Below are positions 14,158-20,432 of a DNA stretch of 20,432 nucleotides, in pieces; the first letter of the stretch is position 1, and the number at the start of each line of letters is the position of its first letter. This DNA comes from Chloroflexia bacterium. Its GTDB lineage: Bacteria > Chloroflexota > Chloroflexia > QHBQ01 > JADMIH01. The stretch covers positions 1-20,432 of the forward strand of contig JAICKM010000023.1 of NCBI GenBank assembly GCA_025927935.1, read 5' to 3'. A program made the translations under genes and the position numbers. Below the pieces are notes generated by a model that was given only the letters and a program-made list of their open reading frames with translations, searched no databases and had not been told where the DNA came from.

Positions 14158-14268
14158 ACTCGCGGACCTGTGCGTCGCGCGACGTGAAGTCGAGGGCGGG
14201 CACGGCCAGGGCGGCCGGTGAGTGCTTGGTGGTGGGCCGCAGACCAGGAGGACCCCAGCGCAAGCAGC

Positions 14269-15420
14269 ATGAGAGTCGTTCACACGGCCATACGGTATCC
14301 CCCGGCGCTCGGCGGGGTGGAGTCTTATGTCGCGGATCTCTGCGCGGGCCTGCACCGGCACGGCCACGAGGTGCGCGTCTACACGTCGGATCTGGCCCAG
14401 CATCAGCGTGCCGTGCGCCTGCCCGGCGCTGTACCCCGGCGCGTGAACCGCGGCGTGCGCATTCGCCGGTTGCCGGCCCTGTACCTGCCTGGTATCGCCG
14501 GCCACCCGCTGTTGCCCGCTCTGCCCGAACTGTTGCTCCGTGCCCCCGCCGATATTATCCACGGCCACTGTTTCTACTACTGCACCGCCGATTGCCCTGC
14601 GGCAGTGGCCCGGTTGCGGCGTATCCCGTTTGTGCTCAATCCCTATTTCTATGTCATCCCCACCGGCAAATGGGAAGCCTACCGGCGCACGGTCGGGCGC
14701 CTGACGATGCGCGCGGATGTCACGGTGGTGATCTCGCCGTTTGAACAGCGGCTGATCGAGCAGGCCGGGTTCCGGGTGCGCCGCTTTGAAATGGTCCCTC
14801 CGGCGGTCGAGGCGGCGGTGTTTGCGGGCGCCCGCGATGATGCCTTCCTGGCGCGGTTCGGCCTCGACGGGCGGCAGCACCAGATCGTGTTGTTTGTCGG
14901 GCGGGTGAGCCGGGCTAAAGGCATTGACTTGCTCATTGCGGCGGCGCGGACGGTGATGCGCGCGGCGCCGGAGGCGCGTTTTCTCATCGTAGGGCCGGAT
15001 TGGGGCGATCGCGCGGAGTTCGAGCGGGCGGTCGCAGCGGCGGGGCTGCGCGGGATGTTCGTCTTTACCGGGGCGCTCAGCACCGCCGACCTGCGGCGGG
15101 CCTATCGCAGCGCCGATCTGATGGCCTTCCCCAGCCGCTATGAGGCGTTCGGCATCGTGATGATCGAGGCGATGGCCGCCGGGCTGCCGGTCGTGGCGAC
15201 GAACGCTTCCGCGATCCCCTGCGTAGTGGATCACGGCGCGACCGGGCTGCTGTTCGCGCCGGAGGATGCGGGGGAACTAGCGGGGCATCTGGTGACGCTG
15301 CTGCGCGATCCGGCGTTGCGCGCGCAGATGGGCCGCACGGCGGTGCAGCATGTCGCCGCGGAGTACAGCCCGGCGCAACAAATTCATCGCCTGGAGGCGA
15401 TTTACCAATCGCTTATTTGA
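14269..15420 (+). CDS. GT4-family glycosyltransferase (first of cluster)
   Basis: This 383-residue retaining glycosyltransferase has the GT-B fold of family GT4. The N-terminal acceptor-side loop is PPALGGVESYVADLC. The donor-binding half starts near 205 with LFVGRVSRAKGIDLL, which carries the Arg and Lys that hold the nucleotide-sugar phosphates. The E-x7-E motif is E292-E300 in YEAFGIVMIEAMAAGLPVV. It would transfer a sugar from a nucleotide donor onto a lipid-linked glycan at the inner face of the membrane. I chose the ATG at 14269 because it gives the normal family start (MRVVHTAIRYPP); AGGAGGA lies rather far upstream (about 17 bases), and a GTG at 14218 would add 17 residues. It heads the rightward glycan cluster behind a promoter. 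Donor and acceptor sugars cannot be read from the sequence. Confidence 0.9.
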   Translation: MRVVHTAIRYPPALGGVESYVADLCAGLHRHGHEVRVYTSDLAQHQRAVRLPGAVPRRVNRGVRIRRLPALYLPGIAGHPLLPALPELLLRAPADIIHGHCFYYCTADCPAAVARLRRIPFVLNPYFYVIPTGKWEAYRRTVGRLTMRADVTVVISPFEQRLIEQAGFRVRRFEMVPPAVEAAVFAGARDDAFLARFGLDGRQHQIVLFVGRVSRAKGIDLLIAAARTVMRAAPEARFLIVGPDWGDRAEFERAVAAAGLRGMFVFTGALSTADLRRAYRSADLMAFPSRYEAFGIVMIEAMAAGLPVVATNASAIPCVVDHGATGLLFAPEDAGELAGHLVTLLRDPALRAQMGRTAVQHVAAEYSPAQQIHRLEAIYQSLI

Positions 15421-15446
15421 CGCCTGAACTGGCACGCGCAGAGAAT
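15417..15446 (+). promoter_or_regulatory. Possible internal promoter before the first methyltransferase
   Basis: TTGACG (15417-15422) overlaps the stop codon of the glycosyltransferase and is followed after 18 bases by the poor -10 box GAGAAT (15441-15446). The 109-base gap here is unusual in an otherwise overlapping gene set. The gap also holds a 6-bp stem (15459-15464 with 15474-15479) and the palindrome CATGCCGGCATG (15495-15506). Confidence 0.3.
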
Positions 15447-15529
15447 ACGTTCTGGCGACCGGGCGCGCTGGGTGCCCGGCTTATCGGCTAGTGCCATGCC
15501 GGCATGCGGCCGGCCCTGGAGTGGGTTTC

Positions 15530-16180
15530 ATGTTTACAGAAGAAGCACAATGGCTGAAAACCGCCTTGCAGGATCTCGATCTGCCCGCGGGAGCGACGGT
15601 CTTGAATATCGGCTCGTCCACCGAATCCTTTCGCTGTCTGGGCCAGCCGTTCATTGATTACTATGTGTTCCGGCCGCTCGAAAAGCGGAGCATACAGACC
15701 CTACACGTCGATGTGCGCAAAGACGAAGGCGTGGATCTCGTGTGTGACTTGACCGACCCGGCAAATGACGCGCTGGTGGCGACGCTACCGCAAGCCGATG
15801 TGGTCCTCTGCTCGAATATGCTGGAACATGTGCGGGACCGGAGCATTGTCGTGCGCCGCCTGGAGCAGTTGACCAAACCCGGCGGACACCTGATTATCAC
15901 CGTGCCCCATGTTTATAAGTATCACGAAGACCCAATTGATACCATGTACCGGCCGACGAATAAGCAGTTGGAAGCGCTCTATTCGCGCAAGGAGTTCGCC
16001 GTCGTCCGCTCCGCCATTCTGCGTGTGCAGTGTGGTTACTTCGACGCGCCCTGGAACATCCGTAAAGACACGTATTTGCGCGTCAGCACGTTTATCCGGC
16101 GGCGGTTTCTGAAGCACCCGATCAAAAAGGACTTCTGCCGGGTCGCCGTCGTGGTCTTGCGGAAGACAGCCAACGTATGA
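15530..16180 (+). CDS. Class I SAM-dependent methyltransferase, glycan cluster
   Basis: This 216-residue protein resembles the Methyltransf_11 group, which transfers a methyl group from S-adenosylmethionine. Motif I is altered: ATVLNIGSSTESF (22-34) has Asn where Asp or Glu is usual, and GSS in place of GCG. The later parts are clear: VDVRKDEGVDLVCDLTD (acidic loop), ADVVLCSNMLEHVRD and KPGGHLIITVPHVYKYHEDP. The C-terminal part is unusually rich in Arg and Lys. GGAG eight bases before the ATG supports this start. The stop overlaps the next glycosyltransferase start (ATGA). By context it would modify a sugar of the surface glycan or its lipid carrier. An alternative is a protein that binds the cofactor without catalysis, given the motif I changes. 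Confidence 0.8.
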   Translation: MFTEEAQWLKTALQDLDLPAGATVLNIGSSTESFRCLGQPFIDYYVFRPLEKRSIQTLHVDVRKDEGVDLVCDLTDPANDALVATLPQADVVLCSNMLEHVRDRSIVVRRLEQLTKPGGHLIITVPHVYKYHEDPIDTMYRPTNKQLEALYSRKEFAVVRSAILRVQCGYFDAPWNIRKDTYLRVSTFIRRRFLKHPIKKDFCRVAVVVLRKTANV

Positions 16181-17475
16181 GAATTCTGTTTGTGTCGGAC
16201 CTCTATCCGCCGATCTGGGTGGGAGGCTATGAACTGAACTGTGGGGAGATGGCCGAAGGGTTGCGGGCGCGCGGGCACCAGGTGGAGGTCTTGACCAGCG
16301 CGTACCGGGCCGAGCAAGTCCACGAACCGGAGGAAGGCGTCTATCGCCTCTTGCAGTTTAAGAGCAATTTACGACGCCCCAAAACGGCGGATGTGACCGG
16401 AGTGGGGCGCAACCGGTTCACGGTGCAGTTGCACAACGTGCGCACGATCCGGCGGATCATCCAGCGGGTGCGGCCCGACGTACTGGTGTTTTGGGGCGGG
16501 CATGAGTTAGGGCGCGGGCTCCTGTCGGCGGCGGAACAGCGCTGCCGGGTGGTCTACTTCCTGGCCGACAACTGGCTGACATTGGAGCTCGCCATCGATC
16601 AACGCCCGTGGCGGTATCGGGCGCCGCGCCGCCTCTATGACCTGGCCCTGGGCCTGCTGGGGATCCCCAGCGGGGCCGTGCGCCGCGATCACTTAATATT
16701 CGTGAGCCGGGCGCTGCAGAACCAGTATGCCGAGCTAGGTGTCGACGTGCGGTGTGGTACGGTCATCCACCTGGGGATCGCGGAGGAGTTCGCCCGGCTA
16801 CAACCCCAGCATATTTTGCAGCGCACGCCCGATGAACCGCCCCGTATCCTCTACACGGGCCAGATTGTCGCCGAGAAAGGGGTGCCGACGCTGATCACGG
16901 CGCTGGCCCAGCTACGCACGCGCCCAGGGTTGGAACAGAGCCGATTGACCCTGGTGGGCGGGATTCACCGCGAGGAGTTCGGGGCGGCGTTGCGCGCCCA
17001 GATCCACGCGCTGGGGCTGGATGGGGCCGTGGAATTCGCCGGGCGTTTGCCGCGCGCCGAGCTTCCGGCCCTGTTCAGCCGCCACGACGTGCAGGCGTTT
17101 ACCTCAGAGTGGCAGGAGCCTTTCGCGTTGAGTTTGCTGGAAGGCATGGCGTCGGGCATCCCGGTGGTATCCACATTGCGGGGCGGCTCAGCGGAAGTCA
17201 TCCGGGACGGCGCGAACGCGCGGGCCTTTGCCGCAGGCGATGCCGCGGATCTGGCCGATAAGCTGGCCTGGGTGCTGGCGCACCCGCAGGAGGCCGCCGC
17301 GCTGGGACGCGTCGCCAGCGCCGAGATTCAGCAATGTTGCACGCTGCGATCGGAGCTGGACGCGCTGGAGGCGTATCTGCAACAGGTCGTGGCCGGCCCA
17401 CCGCGCCCCTACACGGCGCCGCGCAGACGGGCCGGCCATGGGCGGGCTAGCGGGGGAAAAGGAGGGCAACGATGA
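16177..17475 (+). CDS. GT4-family glycosyltransferase (second of cluster)
   Basis: This 432-residue GT-B glycosyltransferase begins MRILFVSDLYPPIWVGGYE, the usual N-terminal strand and Gly-rich acceptor loop. The donor half begins near 225 with ILYTGQIVAEKGVPTLI, and the E-x7-E motif is E314-E322 in WQEPFALSLLEGMASGIPVV. Residues from about 405 to the end are a basic Arg/Gly-rich tail (PRRRAGHGRASGGKGGQR) not part of the fold; it might bind membrane lipid or simply be an extension. The start overlaps the preceding methyltransferase and the stop overlaps the following one (both ATGA), so three proteins are made in coupled fashion. The DNA of the tail includes the ribosome-binding site GGAGGG of the next gene, which may explain part of its composition. 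Confidence 0.9.
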   Translation: MRILFVSDLYPPIWVGGYELNCGEMAEGLRARGHQVEVLTSAYRAEQVHEPEEGVYRLLQFKSNLRRPKTADVTGVGRNRFTVQLHNVRTIRRIIQRVRPDVLVFWGGHELGRGLLSAAEQRCRVVYFLADNWLTLELAIDQRPWRYRAPRRLYDLALGLLGIPSGAVRRDHLIFVSRALQNQYAELGVDVRCGTVIHLGIAEEFARLQPQHILQRTPDEPPRILYTGQIVAEKGVPTLITALAQLRTRPGLEQSRLTLVGGIHREEFGAALRAQIHALGLDGAVEFAGRLPRAELPALFSRHDVQAFTSEWQEPFALSLLEGMASGIPVVSTLRGGSAEVIRDGANARAFAAGDAADLADKLAWVLAHPQEAAALGRVASAEIQQCCTLRSELDALEAYLQQVVAGPPRPYTAPRRRAGHGRASGGKGGQR

Positions 17476-18236
17476 GCAGCAGATGGAACACAGGCCGGGA
17501 GGCGCGCGCCGCCTGGGCTAAGTCGTGGCAAGAAGTGGATGTGACGCTGGCCCACCGCGATGTATTTTATTATATGGATCGGATCAAGCAAGCGTATGTG
17601 CGCCGGCTCTTACCGCCAGGGAGCCGCTGCCTGGAGGTGGGTTGCGGGTCGGGCCGGCTTTCGGCGCTTCTGGCGCGCGACGGGCATCAGCTGACGTGCA
17701 TGGACTATACGTTGGAGGCGCTCCACGCCGCCCAGCGCAACTTTGCCTCCGCCCAGCTATCCGGCCGGTTTGTGCAAGGGGACGCGTTTGCCCTGCCTTT
17801 CGCCGCCGGATCCTTCGACGCCGTATTTAGCACCGGGCTACTTGAGCACTTTGAGGACCCCCTACCCGTCGTGGCCGAGATGACGCGGGTGCTACGCCCT
17901 GGCGGCATTTTCTTCTCCGATATCGTGCCGCGGAAATTCTCCCTGTTACGCGCGTTCGAATTCATGCGCCCGCAACGCGCGGTATTCGAGCGGGCTTTTA
18001 CCCGCGACGAGATTCTCGAAATGTTGGAGCACGCCGGCCTCAAGTCCGCCGGCACCTTTCCAGCCGGGGTGTTTCCCCCCTTCTGGCTGCCGATCATTGT
18101 CCGTAGTGCGACTTACCGGCGTGCCCACGGGCGGGTGGTGCGCAGTCTGCTGCCTGTCCTGCGCCGGCTTGATCGATCCTGGCTCGCCGAGAAGCTGGGC
18201 TTCTACTGGTTCTGTTGGGGCTATAAGCGCCCCTGA
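17472..18236 (+). CDS. Class I SAM-dependent methyltransferase (second of cluster)
   Basis: This 254-residue methyltransferase has a canonical SAM-binding motif I, CLEVGCGSGRLSALLA (about 53-68), an acidic motif II in LTCMDYTLEAL, FVQGDAFALPFAAGSFDAVF, then STGLLEHFEDP and VLRPGGIFFSDIVP. It is thus a complete Methyltransf_11-type enzyme, in contrast to the altered first methyltransferase. The C-terminal third is basic and aromatic and could sit at the membrane. GGAGGG six bases before the ATG and the ATGA overlap fix the start. It is the last gene of the tightly overlapping set; a new promoter lies in the 99-bp gap after it. Methylation of the growing or terminal sugar is the likely role, inferred from context. 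Confidence 0.9.
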   Translation: MSSRWNTGREARAAWAKSWQEVDVTLAHRDVFYYMDRIKQAYVRRLLPPGSRCLEVGCGSGRLSALLARDGHQLTCMDYTLEALHAAQRNFASAQLSGRFVQGDAFALPFAAGSFDAVFSTGLLEHFEDPLPVVAEMTRVLRPGGIFFSDIVPRKFSLLRAFEFMRPQRAVFERAFTRDEILEMLEHAGLKSAGTFPAGVFPPFWLPIIVRSATYRRAHGRVVRSLLPVLRRLDRSWLAEKLGFYWFCWGYKRP

Positions 18237-18258
18237 TCGCGTCTGGCCTGGCCCCGCC

Positions 18259-18287
18259 TTGTAGTGCCTTGTCCGGTTCGTTATAAT
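18259..18287 (+). promoter_or_regulatory. Promoter of the ligase/polymerase genes
   Basis: TTGTAG (18259-18264), 17 bases and a perfect TATAAT (18282-18287) lie 48 bp before the start of the O-antigen-ligase-like gene. This is among the best promoters in the window and separates the membrane-protein genes from the transferase set. Confidence 0.72.
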
Positions 18288-18335
18288 CGAATCGATTGGC
18301 CTTAGTGTGAGCAGCAACCAAGGACTCAGGATCGG

Positions 18336-19880
18336 ATGGAGTTGAACAGCACAGCGCGTAACGTAGCAAATCTGCGCCCGGCCGGCTGGGGCATGCTCGC
18401 CGCCCTGGTCGGGGGCCTGGGCGCCCTGCTCGTCGTGAGTGTCGTTCTGGGCAGCCTGCTGGTGACGGCGCCGGGGTTGGCGGCGCTGGTGGCGCTGGGC
18501 GTGCCGCTCGTGGCGGTCCTGCTGGTGCTGGCCTTCCGGCCCGCCACGCAGAAATACGCGCTGCTGGGGCTGTTCGCGCTGGCGCCCAGCACCGGGTTGC
18601 TGAAGGTGGTCAGCGGCCAGCGTTATGGCCCGCTCCTCTTCGACCTGCTGCTGGTGGTCGTGCTGGTGGTGGTGCTGCTGTCCGGGCGTGCGCGCTTTCC
18701 GGCGGCCGGCCTCTGGGTCATTCTGCTGATCGCGCTGGCCGCCCTGGAAATGATCCATCCGAACATCCCCTCGCTCGGCCTGGCGCTGGAAGGCTTTCAT
18801 AAGTTCATGTTTCTGGCCCTGGCCTTCTTCGTGGCCCAGGCGGCTTTCATCGACCGCAAGTTCCTGCGGCAATTTGCCGTGTTGCTGATCATCCAGGCGA
18901 CCATCCTGGCGTTGTATGGGGTTAAGCAGTTCGTGTTGCCCAGCGACTTCGACTGGCGGCTGATCGGCTACAGCGAACCGGGGGCCGACATCAGCTTTAC
19001 CGTGGCCGGCCACCTGCGCGCCTTCGCCACCACGTCGGGCCCCTTTCACCTGGGCATTTACCTGGCCGGCACTATTGTGCTGGGCGTGGTGCTGTGGCCG
19101 CTGGCCCGGCGCTGGTGGCGCTGGGGCCTGGCCGCGGCGCTGCTGATCATGGCGCTCGGGTTGGGTTTTACCATCACCAAGGCAAACTGGGTCGGGGCTG
19201 TGGCGGGGATAGGGTTGGTGCTGCTGCTGGGCGGGCGCCTGCGTGTGCTGAAGCGCTTCCTGCCCCTGCTGGCGATCCTCGGCGCCGTGCTGGTCTTTGT
19301 GGTGCTCCCGGCTGTCGTCGCGCTTGATCCCAGCGGCGCGCTGGCGCTCGCCCTCAGGGATGTGCTGAACCCAACACGCGCCCAGACGTTTCTCTTGCGC
19401 GCAGCCTCCTGGCAGCAAGTCATTGTGCCGGCGATCCTGGAGCATCCCTGGTTGGGGTACGGCACCGGCGCCGCGGGCGAAGGCGTGCAACACAACGTCA
19501 TCGCTGCCGGAGGGTTGGGCTTCTACAGCCACAGTCTCTATTTCAAGATCCTGCTCGAAATGGGCGTCCTGGGCTTGGCCGGCTTTCTCGGCCTGATGGG
19601 CACGGTGCTGTGGCGCGGGTGGCGGATGCAGGCCCGCATCCGCGACCCGTTCCTGCGCGCTGTGCTGCTGTGGTGTCTCGGCTTTGCCGTGGCGATGCTG
19701 GTGAGTTGCATTGCCGGGCCGATGCTGGATGCCTATCCGGGCAATATGCTGTTCTGGTTTGCGCTCGGCCTGGTGAGTCGCGTCTGGCTGCTGGATCGGC
19801 AGGGGGACGTGGCGCCCGCCGGGGTAACGGCGCCGGAGGCAGCGCCGCGCGCTGTGGCCGGCGCGAGCGCCGCGTCCTGA
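18336..19880 (+). CDS. O-antigen ligase/polymerase-like membrane protein
   Basis: This 514-residue protein has about eleven or more hydrophobic segments and the layout of the Wzy/WaaL (O-antigen ligase) family, which polymerises or attaches glycan chains on the outer face of the inner membrane. The large periplasmic loop between about 330 and 400 contains RAASWQQVIVPAILEHPWLGYGTG, ending in SHSLYFKILLEMGVLG with H399, the pattern that in this family carries the catalytic His. An Arg-containing loop, HLRAFATTSGPFHLGIYLAG, precedes it. A Pro/Ala-rich soluble tail begins near residue 490. The ATG has AGGATCGG just upstream. The next, similar gene begins one base after the stop. Sequence alone does not separate polymerase from ligase. 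Confidence 0.87.
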   Translation: MELNSTARNVANLRPAGWGMLAALVGGLGALLVVSVVLGSLLVTAPGLAALVALGVPLVAVLLVLAFRPATQKYALLGLFALAPSTGLLKVVSGQRYGPLLFDLLLVVVLVVVLLSGRARFPAAGLWVILLIALAALEMIHPNIPSLGLALEGFHKFMFLALAFFVAQAAFIDRKFLRQFAVLLIIQATILALYGVKQFVLPSDFDWRLIGYSEPGADISFTVAGHLRAFATTSGPFHLGIYLAGTIVLGVVLWPLARRWWRWGLAAALLIMALGLGFTITKANWVGAVAGIGLVLLLGGRLRVLKRFLPLLAILGAVLVFVVLPAVVALDPSGALALALRDVLNPTRAQTFLLRAASWQQVIVPAILEHPWLGYGTGAAGEGVQHNVIAAGGLGFYSHSLYFKILLEMGVLGLAGFLGLMGTVLWRGWRMQARIRDPFLRAVLLWCLGFAVAMLVSCIAGPMLDAYPGNMLFWFALGLVSRVWLLDRQGDVAPAGVTAPEAAPRAVAGASAAS

Positions 19881-19881
19881 G

Positions 19882-20432
19882 ATGGGCGTCCTAAGGCCGG
19901 TCGCCGCCCGCGTCACGGCCATCGAGTCCTGGCTGCTCGTGTTGCTTCTGGCCGCCTCTCTGGTCGCCCGTGGCGCCCTGGTGCTGCTGCCGGTGGGGGC
20001 TGTGGCGCTGATCTGGCTCTGCCGCTGGGTCTCTATCGGGCGGCCCTGGGTCGCCACCCCGTTCAACGGGATCCTGGCCCTGTTCCTCGCCGCCAACGTG
20101 CTGGCACTGGTGCCGTCTGGGGATCTCCTGCTCAGCCTAGCGCGCTTCAGCAATCTCCTGATCGGCATATTCCTGGCGCAGACCCTGGTGGCGGCAGCGA
20201 CCGGCCCCGGACGTTGGGCGCCGCTCCTGGGCGGCCTGGTGGCCTTCAACTGGCTGCTGTTGCCCCTGGTGCTGATCGGCACCGACTGGGGGGGAAAAGC
20301 TTCGCTGAGCGGCGCCGCCGCGTATGCCCAACTGCCCAGTTGGCTGCCCCATCTCTTCACCAATTCCTATGGGCAGGCCCCGGACGGTATCCAACCCAAC
20401 CAACTGGCGATCATGCTGGCCCTGTTGCTGCC
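19882..20432 (+). CDS. Polytopic membrane protein, probable second O-antigen ligase-like protein (3' end outside window)
   Basis: The frame is open from the ATG at 19882 to the end of the window, 183 codons without a stop. Hydrophobic segments lie at about 15-50, 65-82, 88-107 and 115-135. The stretch GIQPNQLAIMLALLLP-like at the cut end resembles the NPN-lA segment before a transmembrane helix in O-antigen ligase family proteins. The start follows the preceding stop by one base, so it is co-transcribed and probably coupled to the first ligase-like gene. Family assignment is tentative because the diagnostic large loop lies beyond the window; another glycan-cluster membrane protein, such as a polymerase with a different fold, is possible. 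Confidence 0.72.
   Translation, partial: MGVLRPVAARVTAIESWLLVLLLAASLVARGALVLLPVGAVALIWLCRWVSIGRPWVATPFNGILALFLAANVLALVPSGDLLLSLARFSNLLIGIFLAQTLVAAATGPGRWAPLLGGLVAFNWLLLPLVLIGTDWGGKASLSGAAAYAQLPSWLPHLFTNSYGQAPDGIQPNQLAIMLALLL

Larger units (their letters stand above)
13880..14268. other. Divergent control region between exporter and glycan cluster
   Basis: This 389-base gap, lower in GC than its surroundings, holds a leftward promoter (14012-14040), an imperfect dyad (14094-14111), a rightward promoter (14129-14157) and a perfect 12-bp palindrome (14173-14184). Short open frames across it do not resemble any protein I know and lack ribosome-binding sites. Confidence 0.65.

Noticed and set aside
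14110..15234. Leftward open frame of 374 codons in the first glycosyltransferase
   Set aside because: The rightward frame has GT4 motifs in the right order; the antisense frame has none.
18640..18685. CTG/GTG-rich low-complexity stretch
   Set aside because: It is the Leu/Val codons of a transmembrane helix.
17946..20363. Leftward open frame of 805 codons opposite the second methyltransferase and the ligase-like genes
   Set aside because: It is composed of Gln/His/Arg-rich sequence mirroring Leu/Val/Ala codons of the membrane proteins, and crosses a strong rightward promoter.

Overview
The window is GC-rich, densely coding DNA with clear sigma-70-type promoters (several TATAAT boxes), GTG and TTG as well as ATG starts, and an abundance of two-component proteins. 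The gene mix (NarL-type signalling, lactate-utilisation LUD proteins, GT4/methyltransferase glycan cluster) suggests a free-living environmental bacterium, possibly of the Chloroflexota. That placement is inference from style and content; there is no rRNA or other phylogenetic marker here.

Region 1 (1-5398) is a signalling island read outward from a shared intergenic region. Leftward lie a receiver-only response regulator, a complete NarL-family (HisKA_3) histidine kinase, a small protein joining a degenerate receiver to a phospho-acceptor His domain with no ATPase domain, and an OmpR-type response regulator cut by the window edge. Rightward lie a PAS-GAF-HisKA_3 kinase whose ATP-binding boxes look eroded and an intact NarL-type regulator, closed by a strong intrinsic terminator. 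Two of the leftward transcription units have good promoters that carry inverted repeats.

Region 2 (5399-13226) is a rightward metabolic run with overlaps or very short gaps. It begins with a GNAT acetyltransferase, an Asp/Glu racemase of the YgeA kind and a small cupin. A new promoter then leads into a fructose-6-phosphate-aldolase-like transaldolase overlapping a PfkB sugar kinase, LutC, a fused LutB-LutA protein and a two-helix potassium channel. A reasonable reading is sugar phosphorylation and cleavage feeding three-carbon units next to lactate oxidation, but no transporter or direct evidence links them. The gap before the GNAT gene holds an inverted pair of 9-bp periodic repeats.

Region 3 (13227-14268) has a leftward LysE/RhtB exporter, convergent with the channel gene, and a 389-bp divergent control region.

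Region 4 (14269-20432) is a surface-glycan cluster: glycosyltransferase, methyltransferase, glycosyltransferase, methyltransferase, then, behind its own promoter, an O-antigen-ligase/polymerase-like membrane protein and the start of a second membrane protein of similar style that runs off the window. No tRNA, rRNA, CRISPR array or transposase gene was seen.
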